Part shown: in pieces, positions 1 to 10,112 of the stretch
How positions within the stretch are numbered: the stretch's first letter is position 1
Layout of the letters: each line of letters begins with the position of its first letter
The notes under the pieces: model-generated
What the model was told of the DNA's origin: nothing
Seen by the model: only the letters and a program-made list of their open reading frames with translations
Databases searched by the model: none
Source of the DNA: Euborellia annulipes
Lineage: Eukaryota > Arthropoda > Insecta > Dermaptera > Anisolabididae
Reading direction: 5' to 3'
Length of the DNA: 64,000 nucleotides
Assembly (NCBI GenBank): GCA_023213315.1
Contig: JAKCPI010015463.1
Coordinates: forward strand, 23,293 to 87,292
Program-made: the position numbers and the translations under genes

Positions 1-124
1 TCCGATGATTTTATTTAAGCCATTTGGATACCAAATGGCTTAAATAAGAATGCCTGGACCCTCAATATGTATATTAATTAATTACGTCAAAGTCTTATAT
101 GGCCTGAGTTGCCGAAAAGACTGT
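1..124 (+). repeat. SINE-A, 3' part (5' end lies outside the window)
   Basis: Matches the body of the SINE-A copies at 23280 and 61440: a short inverted pair around AAGCCATTTGG / CCAAATGGCTT, the phrase GCCTGGACC, and the tail phrase GTTGCCGAAAAGACTGT. The tRNA-like head with its promoter boxes would lie upstream of base 1. The copy ends abruptly where HER sequence begins. Confidence 0.8.
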
Positions 125-651
125 CCAAAAAAGTGATTTTCGCAACATGGTCTCTCTGTCTGTGAACAAAATATCTCAGAAACTAAAAGAGCTAAGAGGT
201 TGAAATTTTATAATTAAATTAGTCACCCTTCCAAGGGGTGAAAATAAGCTTTTGAACAAAATTGGCCAAAAAGTACTAGTACTTTACTGATGTACTTTTT
301 CAGTTTTTTTTTTTTTCGATTTTCTCAAAATTTGCTCCAACGATTTGGTTTAAAATTCATAAATGAACTATTTTTTAGATGCTCTTTAAAAAGTATACCA
401 GTGAAATTTTTCGTGGAAATCGTTTGAAGTACACTTTACTGATGTGGAAACATTCGTAGCTCAGCGCCATCTATGAATCATCGCGTGGTCAAGTTTGGAA
501 CTAAAGTGCTAAGAGCAACTAAATATATCTCGACACAAAAAAATCTGATGTAACAAGCACAGTAAAAGACCTTGGCACAGTATACAACTTTCTTTTGCCA
601 AAGGGTAAGAGAAAGTTGTGTGCTGTGCGAGCAGTCCCACCAGATTTTTTT
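125..651 (+). repeat. HER copy 1, left end missing
   Basis: Carries the HER core palindrome AAAGTACTAGTACTTT (270-285) and the right-end hairpin (about 541-651). Its right half belongs to a subfamily shared with the copies at 34722 and 56736: it has a phrase around GCTCAGCGCCATCTATGAAT instead of the X-box block. No protein is encoded. Confidence 0.8.
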
Positions 652-2679
652 ATTTCTTTTGTATTTGAAAAAAATTATAGCAAGCTTTTTTTCTACAATC
701 TTAAATTAACATATCATGTCCACTAAATGAACCTGGCCAAGAAAATTTTATCTTTTTTTCTAGCATTTTCACTTTCACCTACTCTTTCGGAAGTTTCTTT
801 ATATACCGGTTGATAAAAAAAATATTTTAAATGTAATAATGGTATAAATGAAATGAAAAAAGTTTTAATAAAGTAAAGTTTTTAAACATTCATTTATAAT
901 TGATATCAACTACCTACTGTATATATTATTTTGTACCATATTGCTTGGCTTTTTAAAAATAAATTTAAAAATGCTAAGAATAAGAAAGTCTTTCTTATTG
1001 TTAATTCATGAAATTTATAAAATAAAATCGATAAGATATACTAGAACTTTGTTGTTTTGTCTGCTAAGACTTTACTGTTTAAATAATTAATCCCAAACCC
1101 ATCGCAACTTAATATATCTCGAATTTATAATTTATATATAGAAGATAGGACATAAAACTTTTTAATTATGAACCTCCATTTTGCACTTTGTAATTAAAAT
1201 ATTTAATTATTATTGTGTAAATATGATATTCTATATTTTTTTTAATATAAAAAATAATTATTTACCAAATAGTAATTTTTCAATTAAAATTATTTTTCTC
1301 TATTTACCTTTGGTCTCACTTTTCATATATGAATTCAAGAGAAAGTGGGGTTGAACTCTAACCCTCCTAGCATTATTGATTCCGAACCCCCCCCCCCCCT
1401 TTTGAATACTTTGTGGTTAAAAAGGTGGACTGAGAAACAGAGATTGAATTGACTTGTACATTTTTTGACCTCTGCTTTTAAAAATTGAAATTTTACTTAT
1501 TTACTTTCTCACGAATTTTTACTCCTGGGACTAAACTTTATTAGTTATATTTATTTAAAAAAGCTCCATAAAAATTTTTATTATATAAATATTTATATTT
1601 TTATAAAAACACTCTCCTCTGTTTAGATCATCCTTTTGGTTTTTTTTTTGTTTTTTTTTTTTTTTGGGCCATATTTGAAGAAAAAATAGTTTTAGCCCTT
1701 GGTCACACAAAATGTAACAAATCAATCGTAAAATTTTGACAATAACGTATACTAATTTTCAAAATATCATCCAGAATGAGCTGCATTTATCGTATATAAG
1801 CTTCAAATTATTTAGTTTTCGAGGAAGTAAAGGTAAAGTACCATTTCCGGTGAATCAGATCTAAAATTTTATATTATAGTATAACAAATACATACATACT
1901 CAGTTTTATCGTTCGTAAAGTTTTTAAAATATCGTGTTCACATACTCACACGAATCATATACATAATTGAACTCAAGAGAGATCTAAAATCAAAATCTTG
2001 AATTTTTTTGACGATTATAAAACCTTTCCTATCTATACTTCGTATACAAGAATGAAACAAATTCATGATAGCCACCAAAACAAATTGAAAATTTTATTCA
2101 ATTTGACAGAGTGAAATTAATAGGGAAAAAATATAAATATTTTCTAGTCTAACTTTCTTTGTTTATCCCATTTTAAAAATGTTTCGTCTGTTTTCAGATA
2201 TATAACCAGACGATAGATAATATATCAACAAAATGTTCATAAAAATGCAAGAATTTCTAAACAAACGATAAAAAATAAATCAATCTCTTAAAAAGAGCAG
2301 CTTCGTTAATCCAAACCTTAAAAGAAAAAAAAGAAAAAAAAAAGCATTCAAATAAACAAAGCTATTCATCTTAGGACTTGATAAAAAGTTTAAATATAGC
2401 TCTAGAAAAGGATCCAATCTTTTTCAAATAACTTTTCTACTTTATTAGATAACGAAACAAGTTGTAGTTATAAAGTATGCGAATCGGTATGCATCGCTTC
2501 GCCCTGCAAAATTCCAGGAAGAACAAGAATATGCATTTTTGTAAAGAACTCGATTTGCCCTAACTATTGATATATAGGTTATATGACCTTGATGGAAATT
2601 ACCAACAACAAACATCATTTTATCTTCTGTTATTATCTTACTCTTTCAGGCATAATTATATAGAAATATTGTTTTTATT
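652..2679. other. AT-rich stretch without recognised features
   Basis: About 2 kb of AT-rich sequence. I see no coding frame, tRNA or paired terminal repeats. It holds a 13-base C run (1387-1399) and several long T or A runs. Confidence 0.6.
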
Positions 2680-2986
2680 TTTACTTTCTCTTACCTATGT
2701 ATATATGATAATATATATATAGAGAGAAAGTATTGGATTCATGTCAATTCGATGTCGAGATTTTGATGGATATACACGTTTTGAGGTCCCCTGAATCTAA
2801 AAAAATCTGGCATTTAAAAGTGAACACACACACACACAGACAGACCATGTCACGAAAACCACTTTTTTTGATTCAGAGGACCTCAAAACGTGTATATCTA
2901 TCAAAACCACGACATCGAATTTTTGACATGAATCCAATACTTTCTCTCTCTATATATTAACATATATAGAGAGGTGAGAGAAAGTA
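2680..2986. repeat. Foldback made of two HER left ends in opposite orientation
   Basis: The first ~130 bases match the HER left end (TACTTTCTCTTACC ... GAGAAAGTATTGGATTC ... GTTTTGAGGTCCCCTGAATC). The last ~140 are the reverse complement of the same sequence, with a short CA-repeat between. Both HER left termini face outward. An open frame of 75 codons here is only repeat read-through. Confidence 0.85.
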
Positions 2987-3276
2987 AAAAACAAAAGAGA
3001 TTATTAAATACCTTTAATAAATCGCCCAATATGGAATGAGTTGAGTGACTATATGTATTCAGTATTATTTACCCTAGATAATTATTCACTTTAACAAAAA
3101 TAAACGGGAGAAGAGAGTTCCGACATTTAGACATGTATTGAATCTAATAATAATATTTAAAAGCTTAGGACACACTCGATCTTATTCAATTTTAACTCTT
3201 AAATTAATTAATTATCTATATCATAAGCGATCCTTTAGATTGGAAGCGGAATATATAATGAGTAAATGATAATTAC

Positions 3277-3455
3277 CTAGTGATGATGTTTTCGAGAGAG
3301 TTTTAACGAAGAGAGAGAGAGAGAGAGAAAATTCGTTGTTTGTGCTGCAGCGTCGCCTGCTTGTCTTTCTACTGACTGCAGGCTGCTGCCTCAGGCGGCG
3401 ACGGTCGCCGTGCTGGCTGGAGTGGGGGAAGCCAGCGAGCATCATCAACAATACT
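3277..3455 (-). other. Exon-like block, duplicate 1 (minus strand)
   Basis: A GC-rich 179-base block in AT-rich surroundings. On the minus strand it is preceded by a possible acceptor (TATTATTGACAG) and followed by a donor-like CACTAG|GTAATT. It is clearly homologous to 4271-4436, sharing CACTCCAGCCAG, GGCGACCGTCGCCGCCT and the TCTTCGTTRAAAYTCTCTCGA region near the donor. The flanking intron-like sequence is also similar. The two blocks differ in length modulo 3 and share no open frame, so a non-coding or UTR exon is likelier than a coding one. The gene is unknown. Confidence 0.4.
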
Positions 3456-4270
3456 CTGTCAATAATACAAGAAATAAAATTAAATTAGTCGATTTTCATT
3501 GTTAATGACTTTTTTGCGAATTATTGCTTTTAAAAAGACATAAAAAAGTCAGCCCCTTAAATTTTTGTTTTCCTCAACCAAAGAAAAAAAAATGAAATAT
3601 GTATTGAAAAAATATTTCTAATAGTCTAATTATGTAATGAAATTGAAAAACTCCATTTCTATTCTATTCTTTTATTATTATTAGGTACCGCATCTCTATT
3701 TATTTCAATTGATTGGTAGCTACTCATAATTATTTAAATGTAACTTTAATTTGTTGATGAAAATTAAAGAAGAAAATACCTCTTGAGTTGATTCATTAAT
3801 ATATTTATAACATAATCATGACAAACGATTCTGAACGAGAATTTTGTTCATGGAAAAGTTTTTTTAACAAATAAACAAAAATTTCTCTTTTTATAAAAAT
3901 AAATTTTACGACAGCTCGGAAGATTGTTCAAAACGGAAACGAATTAGTTATTATATAAATATATTAAGGTTTTCTTATTTTTTCATCTTTTCCAAAGAAA
4001 TTTATTATATGAATTAAAATTTTGATATTATTTACATTTAATTAAAGAGACGAAATAAAATCAGTTTTGTGTGTTATTTTTTGAAAATAAATAGTATTAA
4101 AAAAATATTCCATTATTGAATTCACTCTAACCTAAGATTTGAAACTTCTTGCTTTGACCTTCATAAGAAAACGACATAAAATTGCGATATAAAAGGACAA
4201 CTGTATGTATCTCTTCTATTTCCCTTTTATAATTAAATTGAAACGCAATAAATAATTGAATGATATTTAC

Positions 4271-4436
4271 CTGTTGGTGATGAATTCGAGAGAATTTCAA
4301 CGAAGAGAGGAGAGAATGATGCCTTGGCGTTGGAGCTGCAGCGTCGCGTGGCGTCGCCTGACTGTAGACTGACTGACGGCCTGAGGCGGCGACGGTCGCC
4401 GCACTGGCTGGAGTGGGGAGAGGCGCCAACAATGTT
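4271..4436 (-). other. Exon-like block, duplicate 2 (minus strand)
   Basis: Second copy of the block at 3277-3455, about 1 kb away in the same orientation. On the minus strand the acceptor-like sequence is TTCTATTTATAG|AACATT and the donor-like sequence is CACCAACAG|GTAAAT, both good splice consensus matches. A 108-codon open frame runs through it but continues into the putative intron and is not shared with duplicate 1. The DNA between the two copies (3456-4270) is AT-rich with nothing else recognised. Confidence 0.4.
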
Positions 4437-4546
4437 CTATAAATAGAACACAAGCAATAAAATTAAATTGATTAATTTAAAAGATTATCTTTTAAAGAAA
4501 AATAAATTATTTCTCTTTTATGCGAATTATCCCTTGCAAAAAGACA

Positions 4547-5668
4547 GAAAAAATCTGGTGTGACTGATCGCACAGCTCAAAACTTTCTCTTTAAATAATT
4601 AAAAGTTGTGTTATGTGCTTGTCTCCCCAGATTTTTTGTGTCGTTATATAATTAGTAGAGACCGGACAAAAAGCATAAAAAAATGGAAAAAAAGTGCTTA
4701 AAAAAGCATAAAAAACTTGAATAAAAAGTAGTTAAATAAGCATAAAAGTTTAAAAAAAGCATCTCATAAGCAATTTTTACTCATACCAATGGCGTATACA
4801 ATTTTTTTAAAATAAACTAAACTTATTCCGCCCCGCCCTGCGAAAAATTTTGTTTTCGCGGAACCAAATTTTTCACCCTGCGGAAAAAATTTTTTTACAG
4901 GGCAATATTTTTTCGCACTACGGGGTTTTTGGAAATTTTTTTTTTTTTGGGGGGGGGCGGGCCCCCTCCCCTCTTATATACGTCCCTGGTGTATGCGTGT
5001 GTGAATGGGAAAAAAGTGTATTTTTTAATAAAAAAAAAATTATAAATATTCGTAAAATAAGTTAAAATAAGCACGAAAGGGAAAAAAGCATGAAAACTCA
5101 AAAAAGCAAAAAAAGCATAAAAAATGCAATCTCAATACACTTAGTTTTTCCTAATTCGTGTAGAAATTAAATATCTAATGGCTACTTATAAAATTGAGCA
5201 ATAAGCATTTTGCTTAAAATCCGGTCTCTAATGATTAGTTTCCGCCTATATATTAGAATCCAAAATGTAGAAAATAGAAAAATATTTTTTTATATTTTGT
5301 TAGCATGGCAACCATTTCTCCTATCTTTGCTATGAAGAACAAGAGTAAAGTGGTCTTCAGAAGATTTCAACGACAAAATGAGAATATAGATTTTAAAGAG
5401 CATCTAAAAATTAGTTGATTTATGAATTTGAAAAATAATCGTTGGAGCGAATTTTGATAAAATCGAAAAAAAAAACTAAAAAAAGTACATCAATAAAGTA
5501 CTAGTACTTTATGGCCGATTTTGTTTAAAAGCTTATTTACACGAGTTCGGAGGGTGCCTAACTTAAATAGGCATATTAAACAAGTTTATCCATTAAATCG
5601 AATTTTTGACATGATCACAATACTTTCTCTCTCCATATATTTCATATATAGGGTAAGAGAAAGTAAAA
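4547..5668 (-). repeat. HER copy 3, interrupted by a hAT MITE
   Basis: Minus-strand HER. Its right-end hairpin comes first (4547-4634), then the inserted MITE (4656-5230), then the X-box-like GTTAGCATGGCAAC (5299-5312), the palindrome AAAGTACTAGTACTTT (5495-5510) and the left end GGTAAGAGAAAGTA near 5668. Confidence 0.8.
4656..5230. mobile_element. hAT-type MITE inside HER copy 3
   Basis: Terminal inverted repeats TAGAGACCGGA / TCCGGTCTCTA fit the hAT YARNG start. It is flanked by 8-bp target duplications ATAATTAG (4648-4655) and ATGATTAG (5231-5238), which differ at one base. The 575-bp interior is AT-rich, with repeated GCATAAAA-like words and a G-rich run near 4950. No transposase is present. 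Confidence 0.8.
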
Positions 5669-5670
5669 AG

Positions 5671-6013
5671 TTGTTTTCTCGACATGGTCTGTCTGTCTGT
5701 GTGACTCTGGATTAGATGGAGGATGGAGGGGAAATTTCCCAGGAAAAAAAGTACTAGTACTTTAGTCTCCACAGGAAAGATAGAAATAGCTCATAAGACA
5801 AAAATATATTTCAATTGGATTTGCTATGAATCCATTTGAAATAGAGATAGGGTCTAAATGACCTTCGATGCCAAAAAAGACCTTAAATGAAATAAAAAAA
5901 AATATATCGGCGGAAAATAAAAATACAATAAATCTGATGTGACAAGTACAGAACACAACTTTCTCTTGCCAAAGGTAAGAGTGTGCTGTGCGACCAGTCA
6001 CAGCAGATTTTTA
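5671..6013 (+). repeat. HER remnant with a SINE-B tail inserted
   Basis: HER pieces in plus orientation: the GACATGGTCTGTCTGTCTGTG region (from 5671), the palindrome AAAGTACTAGTACTTT (5748-5763), and the right-end hairpin (about 5928-6013). A SINE-B tail sits between the last two. The left end is missing. Confidence 0.7.
5797..5905 (+). repeat. SINE-B tail fragment
   Basis: Matches the SINE-B 3' body: paired TTTCAATTGGAT / ATCCATTTGAAAT words, AGGGTCTAAATG, GATGCCAAAAAAGACCTTAAA and a terminal A-rich tail. The tRNA-like head is missing. Confidence 0.7.
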
Positions 6014-6930
6014 CTTTTTTAAAATTATTTTAATATTCTATAAAACATGAACTTGTCTTTTCAAAAGAAAGTGCGTGCCCACCTCTCTCTCTCTCTCCTT
6101 CCCAAAAACAAATATTTATTTTTTAATATGAAAACAATTTAATAATTCTCTTCTTCCTTCTTCCTCCCTCTGGAATATATTCCCACTGTTTCACGTTTTC
6201 CTATTGAATCAATTATAGAATGCCGCTGCCAGAGCAGCACAGCCAGGAAGCTGTTTTATTATATTCCATAAAAACTTAGTGAACCGATAAAGAGGGTACG
6301 CCCTACGGGGAGTATCGAAATTCTTTTTTTTCGTCTTTAAATAAATTAAATTGTGAATGTCGAAAGACGGGAAAAATATTTTCTTAATTTATTTCCTTTT
6401 TTAAATTATATTATTTCCGTAATTTTATGAAATCGAGATGTTATTTAGACAATAGACGAACAAAAAAGGAAGGAAATTAAAAAAAAAAAAAAAACATGCA
6501 TTAGTTGTTTCTATTATTAGAACAGAACAGCATTCAGAGCAAATCCCCGTTGCTTATGCCACCTTATTCGAAATTATAATATTATATAATTCAACAAACT
6601 CATCATTATAAAATAACAGACTTATAATTTCATTATTTTGAAATAAATTTGCTTGGAAATTAAGCAAAAGTGAAGTGATTTCATTTATAATAATTATTTT
6701 GATTGTTCTAAAAACAACGAAAGTTTAATTGTTAATTAGATAAATTAGCAATTCTTCTTCGCTTTGGCATAATTTATAAAGATTAAACAACGAGAGAATA
6801 TTTGGAGAAAATTATTCAAAATTAACATAAAAAAAAAACAACTTGATTAAGCTTAAAATAATGTTAATAGTCAACGGAAAACAAATTTTGGAAAATAGTT
6901 TACTGGCAACAGGACATATTTGATTCTTTT
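6014..6930. other. Intervening sequence, nothing recognised
   Basis: AT-rich. A (CT)n tract lies near 6083-6100 and a slightly GC-richer patch at 6200-6320. No gene or repeat ends identified. Confidence 0.5.
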
Positions 6931-7068
6931 AGACCCCCATCCCTATTTATTTCAAATGAATGGTAGTCAATTCAAATGAAATAAATTTTTCTCACTGGGA
7001 CGGTACCCGGTCCGGGTCCCTAGGTCCGAGAAGCTAATGACTACTCTCTGAGCTACGGGTCACGGGCT
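6931..7068 (-). repeat. SINE-B, minus strand
   Basis: Reverse complement of SINE-B. Read from the minus strand it has the head GTAGCTCAGAGAGTAGTCATTA, a B-box-like stretch near GGACCCGGACC, the paired ATTTGAA words and GGGTCT at the tail. The long A tail is lost. Confidence 0.7.
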
Positions 7069-7152
7069 ATTTTTTACATTTTTGATTAATCATTTTTTTA
7101 AGTTACTTCTTATGGAAAAAGATGGTTTAATATACGTCCACATATCAGGAAC

Positions 7153-7601
7153 GCCCTTGACCTGTGGGCTAAAGCAGGGCTTCCTAAAACAGTGGGCCGC
7201 GGCCCCCTAGTGGGTCATGGATTATCCGCAGGGGGGCCGCGAAGAGTTGTAAATGTAACAAAATAAGTTTAAACACTTGGATTATTATTATTATAAAATT
7301 TAAAAAATATAATTGCGAGTATTTTAAATTTGTTTTATTTAAAATTAGTTTAAAGTTTTATATCCTCTTGGCTGAATTAAAAAAAAAAAATAAAAATAAA
7401 AATAAGGGAGCCGTGAGATATTGACTTGGGTTCCAAGGGAACAGCGACTTCAAAATGTTTAAGAACCATTGGGCTAGAGTTCTAGGTTCTGGTACTAAAG
7501 GTCGAGTTCGCATCCCGTCCCAGGCAAAGAATTTATTTCAATTAATTGGATTAATTGGATACCATCAACGGGGTCTAAGGCCTTAAACAAATTTAAAAAA
7601 A
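7153..7601 (+). repeat. SINE-B split by a hAT MITE
   Basis: The head lies at 7153-7174 and the remainder at 7472-7601, with GAGTTCGCATCCCGTCCCAG (B-box region), AATTGGAT pairs, GGGGTCTAAGG and an A tail. The interruption is the MITE at 7175-7471, so that element inserted after the SINE. Confidence 0.75.
7175..7471. mobile_element. hAT-type MITE inside SINE-B
   Basis: Starts CAGGGCTTCCTAAAACAGTG and ends TTTAAGAACCATTG. Flanked by 8-bp duplications GGCTAAAG (7167-7174) and GGCTAGAG (7472-7479), one mismatch. Non-coding, 297 bp. Confidence 0.8.
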
Positions 7602-7657
7602 AAATCAGGAACAGATTTTAAGGTTGTATACCGAGGTAATAAATATAAAATAGGAAG

Positions 7658-7762
7658 AGAACAGACCGGCCCGTCGCACGGTCTGACGCCTGTTGAAATT
7701 ATAGAAGGAAGAGACTGACATCCAAAGAACAGAACTGCCAGTCCCAGCTCGGGTAGCTAGAT
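7658..7762 (+). repeat. Repeat C, partial
   Basis: Shares GGTCTGACGCCTGTTGAAA, AGAGACTGACATCCAAAGAAC and CCCAGCTCGGGTAGCT with the fuller copies at 29905 and 59094. An unclassified dispersed family of about 200 bp. Confidence 0.7.
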
Positions 7763-7784
7763 AGAAAAAAAATTCTCAATTCTA

Positions 7785-7850
7785 AATTTTTTTTTTTTTA
7801 ATTTATTTAGGATCTCCTTCGGCATCACAGGCAATTCAGACCCCGAACCT
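7785..7850 (-). repeat. SINE tail fragment
   Basis: On the minus strand it reads GGGGTCTGAATTGCCTGTGATG then CCGAAGGAGATCC, the tail wording of SINE-B, preceded by a T-rich tract (its A tail). Confidence 0.5.
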
Positions 7851-7891
7851 CTTATATAATGATTTAATATTTGTTATAGCTGTAGTATTAT

Positions 7892-8198
7892 GTTCAAGAT
7901 GATAAGGAATAAATCCCAAAGAAGAATGCAGCCAAATTTATTTCATTTAATTTTAATAAAAATTCTTAATCACTTGCTGACGTTTCGGTTCGGGTTTGAA
8001 CCATCATCGGAGCTGTGATTTTGTCTTTATGTTTTTATACAATACATTCAAACTATTATAGAGGTAAGGATAGAGCAAATTAATGATGGTTCAAACCCGA
8101 ACCGAAACGTCAGCAAGTGATTAAGAATTTTTATTAAAATTAAATGAAACTAATTTGACTGCATTCTTCTTTGAGATTTATTCCTTATCTTCTTGAAC
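7892..8198. mobile_element. HHL foldback with ~118-bp inverted arms
   Basis: Left arm 7892-8012 and right arm 8083-8198 are near-perfect reverse complements. Both contain CCGAACCGAAACGTCAGC, the tail AATTTTTATTAAAATTAAATG and GGCTGCATTCTTCTTT-type outer sequence. One arm is present alone at 44530. The hammerhead-like core sits at the inner end of each arm. Hammerhead ribozymes are known from Penelope-like retroelement repeats; assigning this element to that group is my inference. Confidence 0.7.
7968..8020 (-). ncRNA. Hammerhead-ribozyme-like motif
   Basis: On the minus strand: AATCAC-A-GCT, then CCGATGA-T, stem II GGTTC/GAACC, then GAAACGTC, then AGC-AA-GTGATT. AATCAC pairs with GTGATT and GCT with AGC, giving a helix with a small internal loop like stem I. 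The core has C where canonical hammerheads have U4, and an extra T precedes stem II, so activity is doubtful. Confidence 0.4.
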
Positions 8199-8224
8199 TC
8201 TTATATAATTTAGATTTAGATCAT

Positions 8225-8282
8225 CCCTGGAATGGGACTCAAACCCCAGATCCCTAGGATAGTTATTTCACTATGGACCAAT
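8225..8282 (-). repeat. SINE head fragment
   Basis: Minus strand reads GGTCCATAGTGAAATAACTA, then GGGATCTGGGGTTTGAGTCC and CATTCCAGGGATG. This resembles a tRNA-like head with a B-box near GGTTTGAGTCC. Confidence 0.4.
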
Positions 8283-8304
8283 AAATACTTCCAAAATCAC
8301 CACC

Positions 8305-8392
8305 GATAAAAATATATTTATCAGTTAATACGCATCATCATTTCCATATAAAATAAAATGCTGATGCGTATAACTGATAATTATATTTTTAA
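8305..8392. repeat. Short hairpin repeat
   Basis: TTATCAGTTAATACGCATCA (8318-8337) pairs with TGATGCGTATAACTGATAA (8362-8380), and pairing continues outward through A/T-rich bases to about 31 bp per arm. Possibly a tiny MITE; no clear target duplication seen. Confidence 0.6.
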
Positions 8393-8545
8393 GTGAAATC
8401 CATGACAAAAAACTTTTTATATAAATGTCTAGTTGATAATAATTTTAAGAATAAACCAAAAGTAAAACTCTAATCCATGATAGAGATAGCCAGCTGTTTA
8501 AAATTTCATCAATAAGACATTCATAAATGAATAATACACTAGTAA

Positions 8546-8575
8546 TGCGTGCGTGCGTGCATGCGTGCGTGTGTG
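8546..8575. repeat. (GCGT)n microsatellite
   Basis: Tandem GCGT/GTGC units with one ATGC variant, ending in GTGTGTG. Confidence 0.9.
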
Positions 8576-8584
8576 GTCTATTTA

Positions 8585-8805
8585 TTAGAATGGATAGTTG
8601 ACTAGACTTGGCAGGTCAACGGAGGGCCCTAGGCCAACCAACAGGGCGGAAGGGCATCTCCCCTGGGTTAGCAAAGACCAGGTCACCCCTCCAGAGGGAA
8701 TCCCCGTGATCCATTCCGAGGCGTCCCACGCTGCCTTGTCCTGTCCTGCTTCAGTGATGACAGACACACAGACAGACATTTCCCATCTCGTTCTAACCTT
8801 CATCT
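8585..8805 (+). repeat. Repeat E (GC-richer unclassified repeat)
   Basis: About 55% GC in 30% GC surroundings. The piece GGGCATCTCCCCTGGGTTAG ... CAGGTCACCC is recognisable, diverged, at 44918-44955. Open frames occur on both strands, but the only similarity to the second copy is a short GHLPW-type stretch, so coding is not supported. A 24-base A run follows (8827-8850). Confidence 0.45.
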
Positions 8806-8824
8806 TTTAATTAGAAAAATGTTA

Positions 8825-8855
<31 letters not shown>

Positions 8856-9101
8856 TACAATGTTTAACCTTATCTGATCACTTAAATAATTCCATTACTT
8901 TTTTTTTATTCTATGAATGAGTCGTCCTTATCTGCGAGTCTCTAAAATTAGAATTAGAAAATTTCTAGACACCGTAAATTTTTTAACGTAAGAATTTTAT
9001 TGATTTGTAGACAAATTTGATGGGACTGGACCATCTGCTCTTTCCTCCCAACCACGGAGGGCTGTATTCACTTTTTTTGTTACAAGTAAATTATGAAGAG
9101 A

Positions 9102-9357
9102 CATGGGCGTAGACATCTTGTTAGAGGGGGGGGAATCATTCTTTAGAACAAGAGGAGGGTTTCGCAATTAAAATAAACATAGATTATTAATTATTTATTA
9201 AAAATAATTATAATTAATTATTTTCCTTAATAAGCTCATTTGAAAAAATAAGTCACAATTGGAAAAGTATATATTTGTTTTTAATAGATAAAAAATTTTC
9301 AGGACAAGCCGGAGGAGGGGGATATTGGCCAGGGGGCCCCCTCTGGCTACGCCCAAG
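9102..9357. mobile_element. hAT-type MITE (GGGCGTAG family)
   Basis: Ends CATGGGCGTAG / CTACGCCCAAG with G-rich and C-rich subterminal tracts. Possible 8-bp duplications TGAAGAGA / AAAAGAGA differ at two positions. 256 bp, non-coding. Relatives at 28127, 37937, 46212 and 59797. Confidence 0.65.
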
Positions 9358-9447
9358 AAAAGAGATACAAATTTGTTGAATTTTTTTTAAATTTCAGATA
9401 GACATGCCCTTAATACAATTATTAATCAATTTTTATTACATATTTAT

Positions 9448-9666
9448 GAGGAGGCAATGGCTAAGCCGGCTAAGCTGAGGATTACGGAGTCCGTCTCAAC
9501 ACGGCTCGGGTTCGAATCCAGCTTGCAGCAAATAATTCAAACATCCTGCCGAAGTTTCCTCTTAGGGGAAAGGGGGATAGTCCCACCGTGGTATGACAAA
9601 GGGCCTAATTGGCCTAAGTGTGTTCCCTCTCTGGGAGCGGCCACTTCAACCTAACCTAACCTAACC
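9448..9666 (+). mobile_element. SINE-D, tRNA-derived, intact with target duplication
   Basis: A 219-bp element flanked by a perfect 12-bp duplication TTACATATTTAT (9436-9447 and 9667-9678). Box A-like TGGCTAAGCCGG (9458-9469) and a perfect box B GGTTCGAATCC (9509-9519) mark a tRNA-derived RNA polymerase III promoter. Instead of poly(A) it ends in four AACCT units (9648-9666), the complement of TTAGG. The intact duplication implies a fairly recent insertion. No second copy is in the window. Confidence 0.85.
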
Positions 9667-9969
9667 TTACATATTTATTATTATAATAAATTAAATTTTA
9701 AAACTATTACGCTTGCTTTATCAATTGGAACTTAATCATTGACTATAAAATTTACTTTCACTGTGAGCTTTCTGATAAAACAAGTTATATTTGTAATTTT
9801 TTTTTCTTTTTTGGCAATTTGGAAATTAGCATTTATTATGTAAGAAATTTCTCAATGGATTTTTAATTTGAAATTAATTTTGAATGGCAAGTAAAAAAAT
9901 TGAATTATCCTAAAAAGAATAGAATTAGCAACAAAAAGTACTTTACTTCCTTTACCACCTTTTAATTAA

Positions 9970-10112
9970 AAAAAATTCTGATGAGACTAGTCGCATAGCA
10001 CACAAATTTCCCTTACCATCAGTAAGAGAAAGTTGTGTTCTGTGCTTTTCACACCAGATTTTTTTGTGTAGACTTATATTTAGTTTCCGCTAGTATTTTA
10101 GAATTCAATTTT
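9970..10112 (-). repeat. HER right-end hairpin fragment
   Basis: Shows the paired right-end arms (TCTGATGAGACTAGTCGCAT ... TTTTCACACCAGATTTTTTT), with AGTAAGAGAAAGTTGTG in the centre, followed by the TTTAGTTTCCG piece of the HER body. The rest is absent. Confidence 0.75.

Noticed and set aside
2733..2960. A 75-codon protein, also seen in part at 26183, 42680 and 47009
   Set aside because: The shared residues are translation of the HER left end. Reading frame is not maintained between copies.
8598..8810. A coding gene in Repeat E
   Set aside because: Open on both strands; the second copy at 44870 retains only a few matching residues.
9648..9666. An internal telomere
   Set aside because: Only about four units, and bounded by a SINE target duplication, so it is the SINE tail.
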